This document shows, one piece after another, positions 1-5,863 of a DNA stretch of 7,691 nucleotides. Each line of letters begins with the position of its first letter. The first letter of the stretch is position 1. The translations under genes were made by a program, and so were the position numbers. The DNA is from Desulfobacteraceae bacterium (GTDB lineage Bacteria; Desulfobacterota; Desulfobacteria; Desulfobacterales; DAOWNP01), in the NCBI GenBank assembly GCA_030642545.1, contig DAOWNP010000110.1, positions 1-7,691 on the forward strand, read 5' to 3'. The notes below the pieces were generated by a model. The model saw only the letters and a program-made list of their open reading frames with translations, had not been told where the DNA came from and ran no database searches.

Positions 1-1677
1 ATCAATGAGTCTTTTTGCCTTTTTAACAGATAATTGGGTAATATAGTTTTTAATAATAGGAATTGACTGTGGACTCATGCTTAATTCATCAAAGTTTAAA
101 CCTAATAATATAGGTAGATTTATTGGATCAGCAGCCATTTCCCCGCACATGTGTACCTCTATTTTCTTTTTTTTTCTTATATCAGTTATATGTGTAAGCA
201 TTTTTATAATAGCAGGGTGCAAGGGTTCAAAGAGATAAGCTACTTCACTATTCCCCCTGTCTATAGCTAATGAATACTGAATAAGATCATTGGTTCCTAT
301 ACTGAAAAAATCAACAAGATCTGCTAAATGTTCAGCAATGATAACAGCAGAAGGAACTTCAATCATTATTCCTATTTTGATATTTTTATCATAATCTATA
401 TTAAAAACTTTTAATGATTTCTTGGCATCATTTAATGATTGTTTTGCAAAAACAAGTTCATTATAGTTTGATATCATTGGAAATAAAATTCTAATATTTC
501 CATAAGCCGAGGCTCTTAAAATAGCTTTTAATTGGGTAAGGAAAATTTTAGGTTTTTTATAACAAAACCTTATAGCCCTGAGTCCTAATGCAGGGTTTAT
601 CTCCTTTTGTTCCGGCAGGTGATGAATTAGTGCTTTGTCACCGTTTATATCAAGAGTTCTTATGGTAACAGGTTTTGGTGACATCAATTCAGCTACATCT
701 TTATATTGTTCAAACAGTTCATCTTCATCTGGAAAATCTTTTCTGCTTAAATAGAGAAATTCGGTTCTGTACAGTCCAATTCCATCTCCACCATGGTCAA
801 GTACAGAAACAATCTCTTCGGGAAGTTCTATGTTTCCCATAATCTTAAATATATGGCCGTCTTTTGTTTTAGCCGGTATATAGCTTTTTCTGGTAATTAC
901 TGCCTGGTATTTTGTGTATTTTAGATTTAATCGTTCGTATTTAATAATAGTCTCGTCAGAAGGATTTATTATTACTGTACCAGATTTTCCATCAACTATT
1001 ATAATATCATCATTTTTTATCTCTTTTGTAGCATTTTCAATTCCTATTACAGCAGGAATACCAAGTGACCTTGCAATAATTCCTGTGTGGGAGGCTTTGC
1101 CTCCGAGATCTGTTACAAACCCTTTTATACGTTCTAATTGAATCTGACTGGTTTCAGCAGGGGAGAGGTCTTTTGCAATTAATATAACACGCTTATTAAT
1201 CTCTGAAATATTTTCATTTTTAAATCCAACGAGGTTTTGTATTATTTTATCTGAAATATGAACAATATCTGCTCCCCTGCCTTTTAAATACGGATCAGAT
1301 ATGCTTTCAAACATTGCCTTTGCTTTTTCAATAATTTTTTTTAAAGCCCATTCTGCATTTACACACTCTTTTTCAATCAGGTTAATGGTTTTATCATAAA
1401 GCATCTTGTCTTTATATAAAGCCATTTGAGCTTCAAGAATATGTGTATTTTCCTGAAACTCTTCCGGGATATTTTTTATTATTTTAGCAAGTTCACCGGC
1501 AGAATTTTGTACAGCTAATTTAAAACGGTTTATTTCACTGGCAACATCGTTTTCCCGGATATAATATTTTTCAATTACATCTACGCCTTCTTTATCAACA
1601 AGATATGCCTTGCCAATACAAAATCCAGGTGAACCACAAATACCATAAAGTTTAGTTTCTTTTTTTAAAGTGGACAT
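1..1677 (-). CDS. ptsI: PTS enzyme I (phosphoenolpyruvate-protein phosphotransferase), 3' end beyond window
   Basis: This cytoplasmic enzyme takes the phosphoryl group from PEP onto a histidine and passes it to HPr, the first step of the phosphotransferase system. The frame is open from the ATG at 1677 (MSTLKKETKLYGICGSPG) to the left edge, 559 codons; family members are about 570-590 residues, so only a short C-terminal tail is missing. The phospho-histidine motif GGKASHTGIIAR places the active His at residue 197. The PEP/Mg-binding barrel shows GIGLYRTEFL (Arg304), RTLDINGDK (Arg340 to Lys348), NPALGLRAIRF, IGTNDLIQYSLAIDR (about 460-474) and the catalytic Cys511 in VHMCGEMAADP. One small oddity is Asn345, where the usual motif reads TLDIGGDK. 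The gene starts 8 bp after ptsH, and GGAGAG at the ptsH end can serve as its ribosome-binding site, so the two are co-transcribed and probably translationally coupled. The paralogue PtsP is less likely because no N-terminal GAF domain is present. Confidence 0.97.
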   Translation of the reverse strand, partial: MSTLKKETKLYGICGSPGFCIGKAYLVDKEGVDVIEKYYIRENDVASEINRFKLAVQNSAGELAKIIKNIPEEFQENTHILEAQMALYKDKMLYDKTINLIEKECVNAEWALKKIIEKAKAMFESISDPYLKGRGADIVHISDKIIQNLVGFKNENISEINKRVILIAKDLSPAETSQIQLERIKGFVTDLGGKASHTGIIARSLGIPAVIGIENATKEIKNDDIIIVDGKSGTVIINPSDETIIKYERLNLKYTKYQAVITRKSYIPAKTKDGHIFKIMGNIELPEEIVSVLDHGGDGIGLYRTEFLYLSRKDFPDEDELFEQYKDVAELMSPKPVTIRTLDINGDKALIHHLPEQKEINPALGLRAIRFCYKKPKIFLTQLKAILRASAYGNIRILFPMISNYNELVFAKQSLNDAKKSLKVFNIDYDKNIKIGIMIEVPSAVIIAEHLADLVDFFSIGTNDLIQYSLAIDRGNSEVAYLFEPLHPAIIKMLTHITDIRKKKKIEVHMCGEMAADPINLPILLGLNFDELSMSPQSIPIIKNYITQLSVKKAKRLID

Positions 1678-1685
1678 ATCTAAAG

Positions 1686-1958
1686 CTACTCTCCAAATCC
1701 GGTTTCAAACAGTTGTATTAATTCTTTTAAAATATTCGCATCTTTTTCGCTGTGAATTTCCAATTTTATTTTAGCTCCTGCGGGACAAGCTAAAGACAGT
1801 ATATCAACAATACTGGATGCATCTGCTTTGTTTTCGCCATGAAGTATAGATATTTCATGGTGTGCTTCTTGAGCAATGTTTGCTATTTTTGCAGCAGGAC
1901 GTGCATGCAAGCCTAATTTATTTGTTATTATAACTTTTTCCGACAATTTACAATCCAT
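1686..1958 (-). CDS. ptsH: Phosphocarrier protein HPr
   Basis: HPr is the small cytoplasmic phosphocarrier that accepts phosphate from enzyme I and hands it to EII components or regulatory targets. The 90-residue product has the standard length (85-90). The active-site motif KLGLHARPA gives the phosphorylated His18. The second conserved block, ADASSIVDILSLA, places Ser49 at the position of the regulatory Ser46 of Gram-positive HPr, so control by an HPr kinase is possible, but no kinase gene lies in this window. The start ATG at 1958 is preceded by AGG six bases upstream (AGGTTAAATATG). It lies 132 bp after the small membrane-protein gene and directly before ptsI. No sugar-specific EII gene is visible nearby, so the pair could be regulatory or feed a mannose-type or nitrogen-type EIIA elsewhere; that is inference. 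Confidence 0.97.
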   Translation of the reverse strand: MDCKLSEKVIITNKLGLHARPAAKIANIAQEAHHEISILHGENKADASSIVDILSLACPAGAKIKLEIHSEKDANILKELIQLFETGFGE

Positions 1959-2015
1959 ATTTAACCTAAATACAAAACTATTTTTAAAAATTTCCCAATA
2001 TACTATATTTTTATC

Positions 2016-2044
2016 ATTATTATATAATAGAATAATTTAATCAA
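2016..2044 (-). promoter_or_regulatory. Possible sigma70-type promoter for ptsH-ptsI
   Basis: On the minus strand TTGATT (2039-2044) and AATAAT (2016-2021) are separated by 17 bp, about 55 bp upstream of the ptsH start. The matches to consensus are 4/6 and 5/6. The region is so AT-rich that chance matches are common (a perfect TATAAT lies at 2019-2024 but has no well-placed -35), so this is a candidate only. Read-through from the upstream CYTH cluster is equally possible. Confidence 0.3.
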
Positions 2045-2090
2045 CATAGAAAATTTGGGATTTAGGAGTGAGAGCAAAATGACTTACTTC

Positions 2091-2288
2091 TTAATTTGTA
2101 AAGTATTTCATAAAAACCGGAATCAGTATCGCGATAATAATTATTATTCCGGGAATAGAGATATATGGAACATACCATGGTTTTTGATTTTTTTGTGCAG
2201 ATTTTAATTCTGATAAAAACCATCGTCCAATAAGAACAGAAGCTATTATTACAGAAATAAATTTAATTATACTTAGAAATAAAGGCAT
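2091..2288 (-). CDS. Small two-helix membrane protein of unknown function
   Basis: I do not recognise a family for this 65-residue protein. Residues about 3-22 (LFLSIIKFISVIIASVLIG) and about 42-60 (SIPGIIIIIAILIPVFMK) are strongly hydrophobic and should form two transmembrane helices. They flank a short polar loop with lysines and an aromatic WYVPY patch (about residues 38-42). There is no cleavable signal peptide or cysteine motif. The ATG lies two bases after the stop codon of the CYTH gene, and AGGAAAA within the last codons of that gene is a well-spaced ribosome-binding site, so translation is probably coupled to it. This tight packing is the main argument that it is a real gene. It may help position or regulate its soluble partner at the membrane, which is speculation. 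Confidence 0.72.
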   Translation of the reverse strand: MPLFLSIIKFISVIIASVLIGRWFLSELKSAQKNQKPWYVPYISIPGIIIIIAILIPVFMKYFTN

Positions 2289-2290
2289 GA

Positions 2291-2899
2291 TTATTTTCCT
2301 GATTTAAACAAGTATGCAATTGTCTCTGGTTGAAAATTTAAGGGAGCAAAATTTTTAAAAGTAATATCGTTAAAGGAAAGCATACGTTTGTCTTTTATAA
2401 TTTTAAAAATTTCAAAATAACTTAGTATTGATCTTTTTGACCAGCAAAGTCCGATTTTTGAAGATAGCTGTTGTATTTCATGTACCTCTGCTTCTATTTC
2501 AAGAAAATTTCCAAATGGCATTGAATCTATACAAAAAGAAGCATTGTCTAATAATAGAGTTTCCCTGTATTTTTCATAAATTAATTTTTGAGAAAAACCA
2601 ATTGATTTTAATATTACAGCCATTGTATCAAAATCATCAATATTTACCTCTAATTCTTTAAAGCTTTTAACTTGAAAATTTGTATTTTCAGGGGGTATCT
2701 TTAAAGTTAATCTGTTTTTTTTATCTTTTCGAAGTCTTAATATACTTTTTTTGTGAAAAAGAGAATCGTTTTTATTATCAAATAATATATTATATTCAAA
2801 CACAGTCCCTTTATTATCTGCTCCAAGAGCAAGTATTTTTTCCCGTATTATATTTCTATCTGTTATAAAAAACTTTACTTCTGATTCTATTTTATTCAT
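2291..2899 (-). CDS. CYTH-domain protein (class IV adenylate cyclase / triphosphatase family)
   Basis: CYTH enzymes form a tunnel-shaped barrel lined with charged residues that bind triphosphate substrates with divalent metal. Members are class IV adenylate cyclases, thiamine-triphosphatases or inorganic triphosphatases. The signature ExExK is at the very N-terminus (MNKIESEVKF). The other expected charged strands follow in order: LRLRKD, LTLKIP, the acidic strand KELEVNIDDF, EKYRETL and FLEIEAEVHE, so the active site looks intact. Length is 202 residues from the ATG at 2899. A GTG at 2911 could add four residues, but it has no ribosome-binding site and the family motif normally sits at the start, so I prefer the ATG (weak GGTAA upstream). 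The gene heads a minus-strand cluster, two bases before the small membrane-protein gene. Whether it makes cAMP or hydrolyses a triphosphate cannot be decided from the sequence. Confidence 0.87.
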   Translation of the reverse strand: MNKIESEVKFFITDRNIIREKILALGADNKGTVFEYNILFDNKNDSLFHKKSILRLRKDKKNRLTLKIPPENTNFQVKSFKELEVNIDDFDTMAVILKSIGFSQKLIYEKYRETLLLDNASFCIDSMPFGNFLEIEAEVHEIQQLSSKIGLCWSKRSILSYFEIFKIIKDKRMLSFNDITFKNFAPLNFQPETIAYLFKSGK

Positions 2900-3031
2900 A
2901 TTTACCAACACTTATAAAAAATATTCGAATATATATACAAATTGATATTGCTTTTTATATATTAATATTGATTAATATATCAATAAATTTTATTTTTTTA
3001 TATATATAAAAAATTAATTAAAAAGGTGTTT
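2900..3031. promoter_or_regulatory. Divergent AT-rich intergenic region with small palindromes
   Basis: This gap between the CYTH gene and the divergently transcribed DUF4395 gene is almost pure A+T and must hold the promoters of both. Two symmetrical sites stand out: a perfect 12-bp palindrome ATATTCGAATAT at 2921-2932, and an inverted repeat TATTGAT/ATCAATA (2966-2972 and 2979-2985, 6-nt spacer). Individual -35/-10 boxes cannot be picked reliably because too many AT-rich hexamers fit. Confidence 0.45.
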
Positions 3032-3475
3032 ATGAATCAGTCATGTCCTATATCAAACGAACGTATTAATGAAAAAGCAGCAAGATTAAATGGGCTGTTA
3101 ACAGCTTTTTTCCTTTTTGTATTTATAATATCTTCACTTAAATGGGTAATTTTTTTTCTAACCGGTGATTTTTTAATCAGAGGGTTTTTAAATGGTAAAA
3201 AAAGTCCTGTTGCTGCATTGAGCAAAAAGATCGTTTCAATGTTTAATATCAAACCGGTAATGGTAAATGCAGGTCCTAAAAAATTTGCAGCAAAAACAGG
3301 TTTTTTTTTAAGCTTTATAATTTCTGTTTTATATCTGACTAATAGTATTTCTATGGCAACCTTTTTTGCTGTTTTAATGGTAACTTTTGCTCTTTTAGAA
3401 GCCTGCTTTGGATTTTGCCTCGGATGTGTTGCATATTCCTGGCTTATAAAAGCAAATATCATAAAAAGCACTTGA
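3032..3475 (+). CDS. DUF4395 family integral membrane protein
   Basis: The product (147 residues from the ATG at 3032) fits the DUF4395 family of small membrane proteins whose function is not established. It opens with CPISNERINEKAARLNG, has hydrophobic helices at about 21-44, 96-108 and 108-125, a central VNAGPKKFAAKTGF block, and ends with LEACFGFCLGCVAYSWL. The closing block contains a CxxC pair (Cys129, Cys132) with Cys125 and the N-terminal Cys5 as further conserved-looking cysteines. Cysteines of this kind suggest a redox or metal role at the membrane, but that is inference. I chose the ATG over the in-frame GTG at 3026 because AAAGG at 3022-3026 is a well-placed ribosome-binding site for the ATG. 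A long frame on the opposite strand (3037-3525) is a shadow. It lies upstream of rplM, which has its own promoter. Confidence 0.85.
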   Translation: MNQSCPISNERINEKAARLNGLLTAFFLFVFIISSLKWVIFFLTGDFLIRGFLNGKKSPVAALSKKIVSMFNIKPVMVNAGPKKFAAKTGFFLSFIISVLYLTNSISMATFFAVLMVTFALLEACFGFCLGCVAYSWLIKANIIKST

Positions 3476-3518
3476 TTAAATATGTCATGTCTATTAAAAA
3501 GTTTAAAAAATATTTTTC

Positions 3519-3547
3519 TTGACACTTTGTTTTAATTTTTATATATA
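3519..3547 (+). promoter_or_regulatory. Sigma70-type promoter of the rplM-rpsI operon
   Basis: A perfect -35 box TTGACA (3519-3524) is followed after 17 bp by TATATA (3542-3547), giving an expected transcript start near 3554 and a leader of about 30 bases before the rplM GTG. The position directly upstream of a highly expressed ribosomal operon supports it. The leader looks too short to hold a large L13 autoregulatory structure. Confidence 0.7.
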
Positions 3548-3584
3548 TTTTAAATTCGTTTTTTTGATTAGGAGAATACTAAAA

Positions 3585-4019
3585 GTGCAAAAATATACAT
3601 ATAGTGCAAAAAGATCAGATAATAAAAATAAATGGTTGATTGTTGATGCTAAAGATGCAGTCTTGGGAAGGCTTTCAACAGTAATTGCTTCTCGTCTTAG
3701 AGGAAAACACAATCCGCTTTTTACTCCCCATACAGATATGGGTGATAGTGTTGTTGTTATAAACGCAGAAAAAGTTATTTTAACAGGAAACAAACTAAAA
3801 CAGAAAACTTATTACAGGCACAGCGGATATATGGGAGGAATAAAAAGTATAACTGCAGAAAAACTTCTTGAAAAAACTCCTGAAAATTTAATACGTTTTG
3901 CTGTAAAGGGTATGTTACCTAAGAACAGGCTTGGCACGAAATTATTTAAAAAATTGAAAGTTTATTCAGGGCCTGATCATCCACATAAAGCACAAATGTT
4001 AGAGAAACTTGATATATAG
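3585..4019 (+). CDS. rplM: 50S ribosomal protein L13
   Basis: L13 is an early-assembling 23S rRNA-binding protein of the large subunit. The 144-residue product matches the usual bacterial length (about 142) and shows the family blocks in order: WLIVDAKDAVLGRLSTVIAS, LRGKHNPLFTPHTDMGD, VVINAEKVILTGNK, YYRHSGYMGGIK, AVKGMLPKNRLG and the C-terminal KLKVYSGPDHPHKAQ. The start is a GTG at 3585 (VQKYTYSAK), preceded by GGAGAA eight bases upstream. The frame is open further upstream to an ATG at 3519, but that would place the start inside the promoter and add 22 hydrophobic residues absent from the family. It is followed by rpsI as usual, but across an unusually long 150 bp spacer holding a palindromic element. 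Confidence 0.97.
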   Translation: MQKYTYSAKRSDNKNKWLIVDAKDAVLGRLSTVIASRLRGKHNPLFTPHTDMGDSVVVINAEKVILTGNKLKQKTYYRHSGYMGGIKSITAEKLLEKTPENLIRFAVKGMLPKNRLGTKLFKKLKVYSGPDHPHKAQMLEKLDI

Positions 4020-4023
4020 AAGA

Positions 4024-4132
4024 CCGTTATATAAATAATTTCACTTAAATTATTGGTTGGAGAGAGACGATTATCAGTATTATCTTCTTGCTTCTATTCT
4101 TGTGAAATTAATTATTTGATAATCTATAACCG
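4024..4132. repeat. Palindromic intergenic repeat, copy A (rplM-rpsI spacer)
   Basis: This is an imperfect inverted repeat whose arms pair as CGTTATA (4025-4031) with TATAACCG (4125-4132, one bulge), AAATAATT (4033-4040) with AATTATTT (4110-4117), and TCAC (4041-4044) with GTGA (4102-4105). The core contains GGAGA (4059-4063) that can pair with TCTTC (4083-4087). It aligns with copy B at about 6923-7045, sharing ATAAATAATTTCACT, a GGTTGGAGA/GGTCGGAGA block, AGTATTA and CTTGTG in the same order and similar spacing. Possible identities are a MITE-like mobile repeat or a structured RNA; nothing in it codes for protein. Confidence 0.75.
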
Positions 4133-4160
4133 TGAATCGGTTATAATTTTTTATTTTTTG
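4125..4160 (+). terminator. Hairpin with T-runs before rpsI (possible attenuator)
   Basis: TATAACCG (4125-4132) and CGGTTATA (4138-4145) form a perfect 8-bp stem with a 5-nt loop TGAAT, followed directly by two runs of six T. This has the form of a rho-independent terminator, although the stem has only three G-C pairs. It sits within the operon, just before the rpsI ribosome-binding site AGGG (4161-4164). The left arm can instead pair with the far end of copy A (4025-4031), so the two folds exclude each other. A partial terminator or attenuator is possible; function is inference. Confidence 0.45.
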
Positions 4161-4169
4161 AGGGAATAG

Positions 4170-4565
4170 ATGAATAACGATAATACCTATTATGCTACAG
4201 GGAAACGGAAAAGTGCTATAGCAAGAACATGGCTCTTTCCTGGAACAGGCAAAATAACCATAAATAATCGTAGCTTTGATGATTATGTTACTGTAGGAAA
4301 TTCTAAAATAAATTTAAAACAACCCCTTACTTTAACCAACACACTGACAGCCTATGATATTAATGTGAAAGTTAAAGGTGGCGGAATAGCTGGGCAGGCT
4401 GGAGCAATACGACATGGAATAACAAAAGCTCTGTTATTGGCAAATCCTGAATTTAGAGCTGTTTTAAAGCGAGCCGGTTTTATTACACGGGATGCAAGAG
4501 TTAAAGAGAGAAAAAAATACGGACAAAAAGGTGCAAGAGCCCGGTTCCAATTTTCAAAACGTTAA
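4170..4565 (+). CDS. rpsI: 30S ribosomal protein S9
   Basis: S9 is a small-subunit protein whose basic C-terminal tail reaches the P-site tRNA. The 131-residue product has the standard length (about 130). It shows YYATGKRKSAIARTWLFPGTG at the N-terminal end (positions 7-27), then KVKGGGIAGQAGAIRHGITKALL, AGFITRDARVKERKKYGQKG and the terminal QFSKR that defines the tRNA-contacting tail. The ATG at 4170 has GAGGG five bases upstream. It is the second gene of the rplM-rpsI operon and is followed 15 bp later by a strong terminator. The 150 bp gap after rplM with a hairpin is longer than is typical and might alter the L13:S9 ratio. Confidence 0.97.
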   Translation: MNNDNTYYATGKRKSAIARTWLFPGTGKITINNRSFDDYVTVGNSKINLKQPLTLTNTLTAYDINVKVKGGGIAGQAGAIRHGITKALLLANPEFRAVLKRAGFITRDARVKERKKYGQKGARARFQFSKR

Positions 4566-4580
4566 AATTAGTATATTTAG

Positions 4581-4619
4581 AAAAAGAGAACAGGATAATT
4601 ATACCTGTTCTCTTTTTTT
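4581..4619 (+). terminator. Rho-independent terminator of the rplM-rpsI operon
   Basis: AAAAAGAGAACAGG (4581-4594) pairs perfectly over 14 bp with CCTGTTCTCTTTTT (4604-4617) around a 9-nt AT loop, ending in a run of seven T. The A-rich left flank means the structure could also work in the reverse direction, but no minus-strand gene ends here. Confidence 0.93.
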
Positions 4620-4831
4620 ATACAAAACTTTATATTTACAACACTTCTTTTTTTACAAGTTTCATAGTAACTATCCAAATATATAAATATTTTAGATGTA
4701 TGTCTTTTAGGAATGTTAGAACATGTTCCAGACAAGCTGTTTATTAATTTATCCCGCCTTGATTTCATAAAAAATTAGCAAATCTTTTTTTTTAGCTTTC
4801 AAAAAATCTTTTTATCTTTTATGGATAATAT
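4620..4831. other. Intergenic region upstream of the peptide transporter genes
   Basis: No gene is supported here. The stretch must contain the transporter promoter, but no convincing -35/-10 pair stands out. It holds a perfect 10-bp palindrome GAACATGTTC at 4719-4728, a possible operator half-way through the gap. A block at about 4691-4767 is less AT-rich than its surroundings and may be the remnant of something inserted. A four-codon frame ATG-GAT-AAT-ATA-TGA (4821-4835) overlaps the permease start codon as ATGA but has no ribosome-binding site. Confidence 0.4.
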
Positions 4832-5863
4832 ATGAAACAATATTTTATCAGAAGACTCTTGTTGATAATTCCTACATTTATTGGTATCACCATAATAGTT
4901 TTTGCGATTACCAGATTTGTTCCAGGTGGTCCTGTAGAACGGATTATAATGCAGGCCCAGCAGATGAAAAATATGGATGGAATGGGAATAATAGGTGATA
5001 CACAAGAAAATAGCAGTCAGCCATTATCAGATGAGCAGATAAACGAACTAAAAAAATATTACGGTTTTGATAAACCGGTTCTTGTTAGTTATTGTTTATG
5101 GTTTTTAAAAGTAATTACAGGAGATCTTGGAGTTTCTACAAGGTATTATGACCCTGTGTGGGATATGATAGTAGAAAGAATACCCATCTCTCTTTTTTAC
5201 GGACTTGTTTCAATGGTTTTAGTATATGGTATCTGCATTCCTCTCGGAATACTAAAAGCTTTTAAACATAAGCAGGCTGTGGATAACATAACCTCAATAA
5301 TTATTTTTACAGGATATGCTATTCCGGGATGGGTAGTAGGTTTGCTTTTATTGGTTTTTTTAGGATCATATTGGGAGATTTTTCCACTTGGAGGATTTAC
5401 AGGTGATGATTTTGAAAATCTCAATGTGATTGAAAAAGCATACGATATAGTTTTGCATGCTGTTTTACCTGTTATATCTTATGTTGCAGGCTCTTTTGCA
5501 GTTATGACCCTTTTAATGAAAAATACTCTTATGGAAAATCTTTCAGCAGATTATATAAGAACGGCTATTTCCAAGGGGCTTCCTTTTAAAAAAGCAGTGT
5601 TTGATCATGCTCTTAGAAACAGTCTCATTCCCATTGCAACTCATTTTGGAAATAATGTTTCAGTTATTTTAATGGGATCTTTTTTAATAGAAAAAGTGTT
5701 TAATATAGATGGTATGGGGCTTTTAGGGTATGAATCGGTTATAGAGAGAGATTATCCTGTTGTGTTGGGCATACTGGTTATATCTTCTGTCTTATTGCTT
5801 GCAGGCAATATACTTTCAGATATTTGTGTTGCTATTGTGGATCCAAGGGTAAGATTTAAATAA
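4832..5863 (+). CDS. yejB: Peptide ABC transporter permease, YejB type
   Basis: This is one of two inner-membrane permease subunits of an oligopeptide importer; in enterobacteria the YejABEF system takes up peptides including microcin C. The 343-residue product begins with the typical FIRRLLLIIPTFIGITIIVF helix (about 5-27) followed by PGGP at 31-34. The transport domain follows with helices roughly at 119-141, 153-178, 210-235, 267-290 and 310-335. The cytoplasmic EAA loop that contacts the ATPase is DYIRTAISKGLPFKKAVFDH (240-259), followed by ALRNSLIP. The segment FNIDGMGLLGYESVIERDYP and the C-terminal VDPRVRF resemble YejB more than the classical OppB. The ribosome-binding site is weak (GGA, six bases before the ATG). 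It overlaps the next permease gene by one base (TAATG). Confidence 0.9.
   Translation: MKQYFIRRLLLIIPTFIGITIIVFAITRFVPGGPVERIIMQAQQMKNMDGMGIIGDTQENSSQPLSDEQINELKKYYGFDKPVLVSYCLWFLKVITGDLGVSTRYYDPVWDMIVERIPISLFYGLVSMVLVYGICIPLGILKAFKHKQAVDNITSIIIFTGYAIPGWVVGLLLLVFLGSYWEIFPLGGFTGDDFENLNVIEKAYDIVLHAVLPVISYVAGSFAVMTLLMKNTLMENLSADYIRTAISKGLPFKKAVFDHALRNSLIPIATHFGNNVSVILMGSFLIEKVFNIDGMGLLGYESVIERDYPVVLGILVISSVLLLAGNILSDICVAIVDPRVRFK

Noticed and set aside
914..1141. 75-codon plus-strand frame inside ptsI
   Set aside because: It is antisense to the strongly supported phospho-histidine domain of enzyme I.
2079..2210. Plus-strand 43-codon frame starting ATGACTTACTTC with an AGGAG upstream
   Set aside because: It is mostly antisense to the small membrane-protein gene, the product is low-complexity and matches nothing recognised. 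The ribosome-binding-like bases are not enough on their own.
3037..3525. 162-codon open frame on the minus strand
   Set aside because: It lies opposite the DUF4395 gene, which has family-specific motifs and a ribosome-binding site on the plus strand. The antisense product shows no recognisable domain and is very lysine-rich, as expected for a shadow frame.
3519..3584. Upstream in-frame extension of rplM from an ATG at 3519
   Set aside because: The extra 22 residues are hydrophobic, absent from L13 proteins, and overlap the TTGACA/TATATA promoter. The GTG at 3585 has a good ribosome-binding site.
4719..4728. GAACATGTTC as a LexA (SOS) box
   Set aside because: The Gram-positive type LexA site needs GAAC-N4-GTTC; the spacer here is only two bases, and the downstream genes are transport genes.
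4577..4768. 63-codon minus-strand frame
   Set aside because: It reads through the rpsI terminator hairpin and has no ribosome-binding site or recognisable domain; treated as chance.
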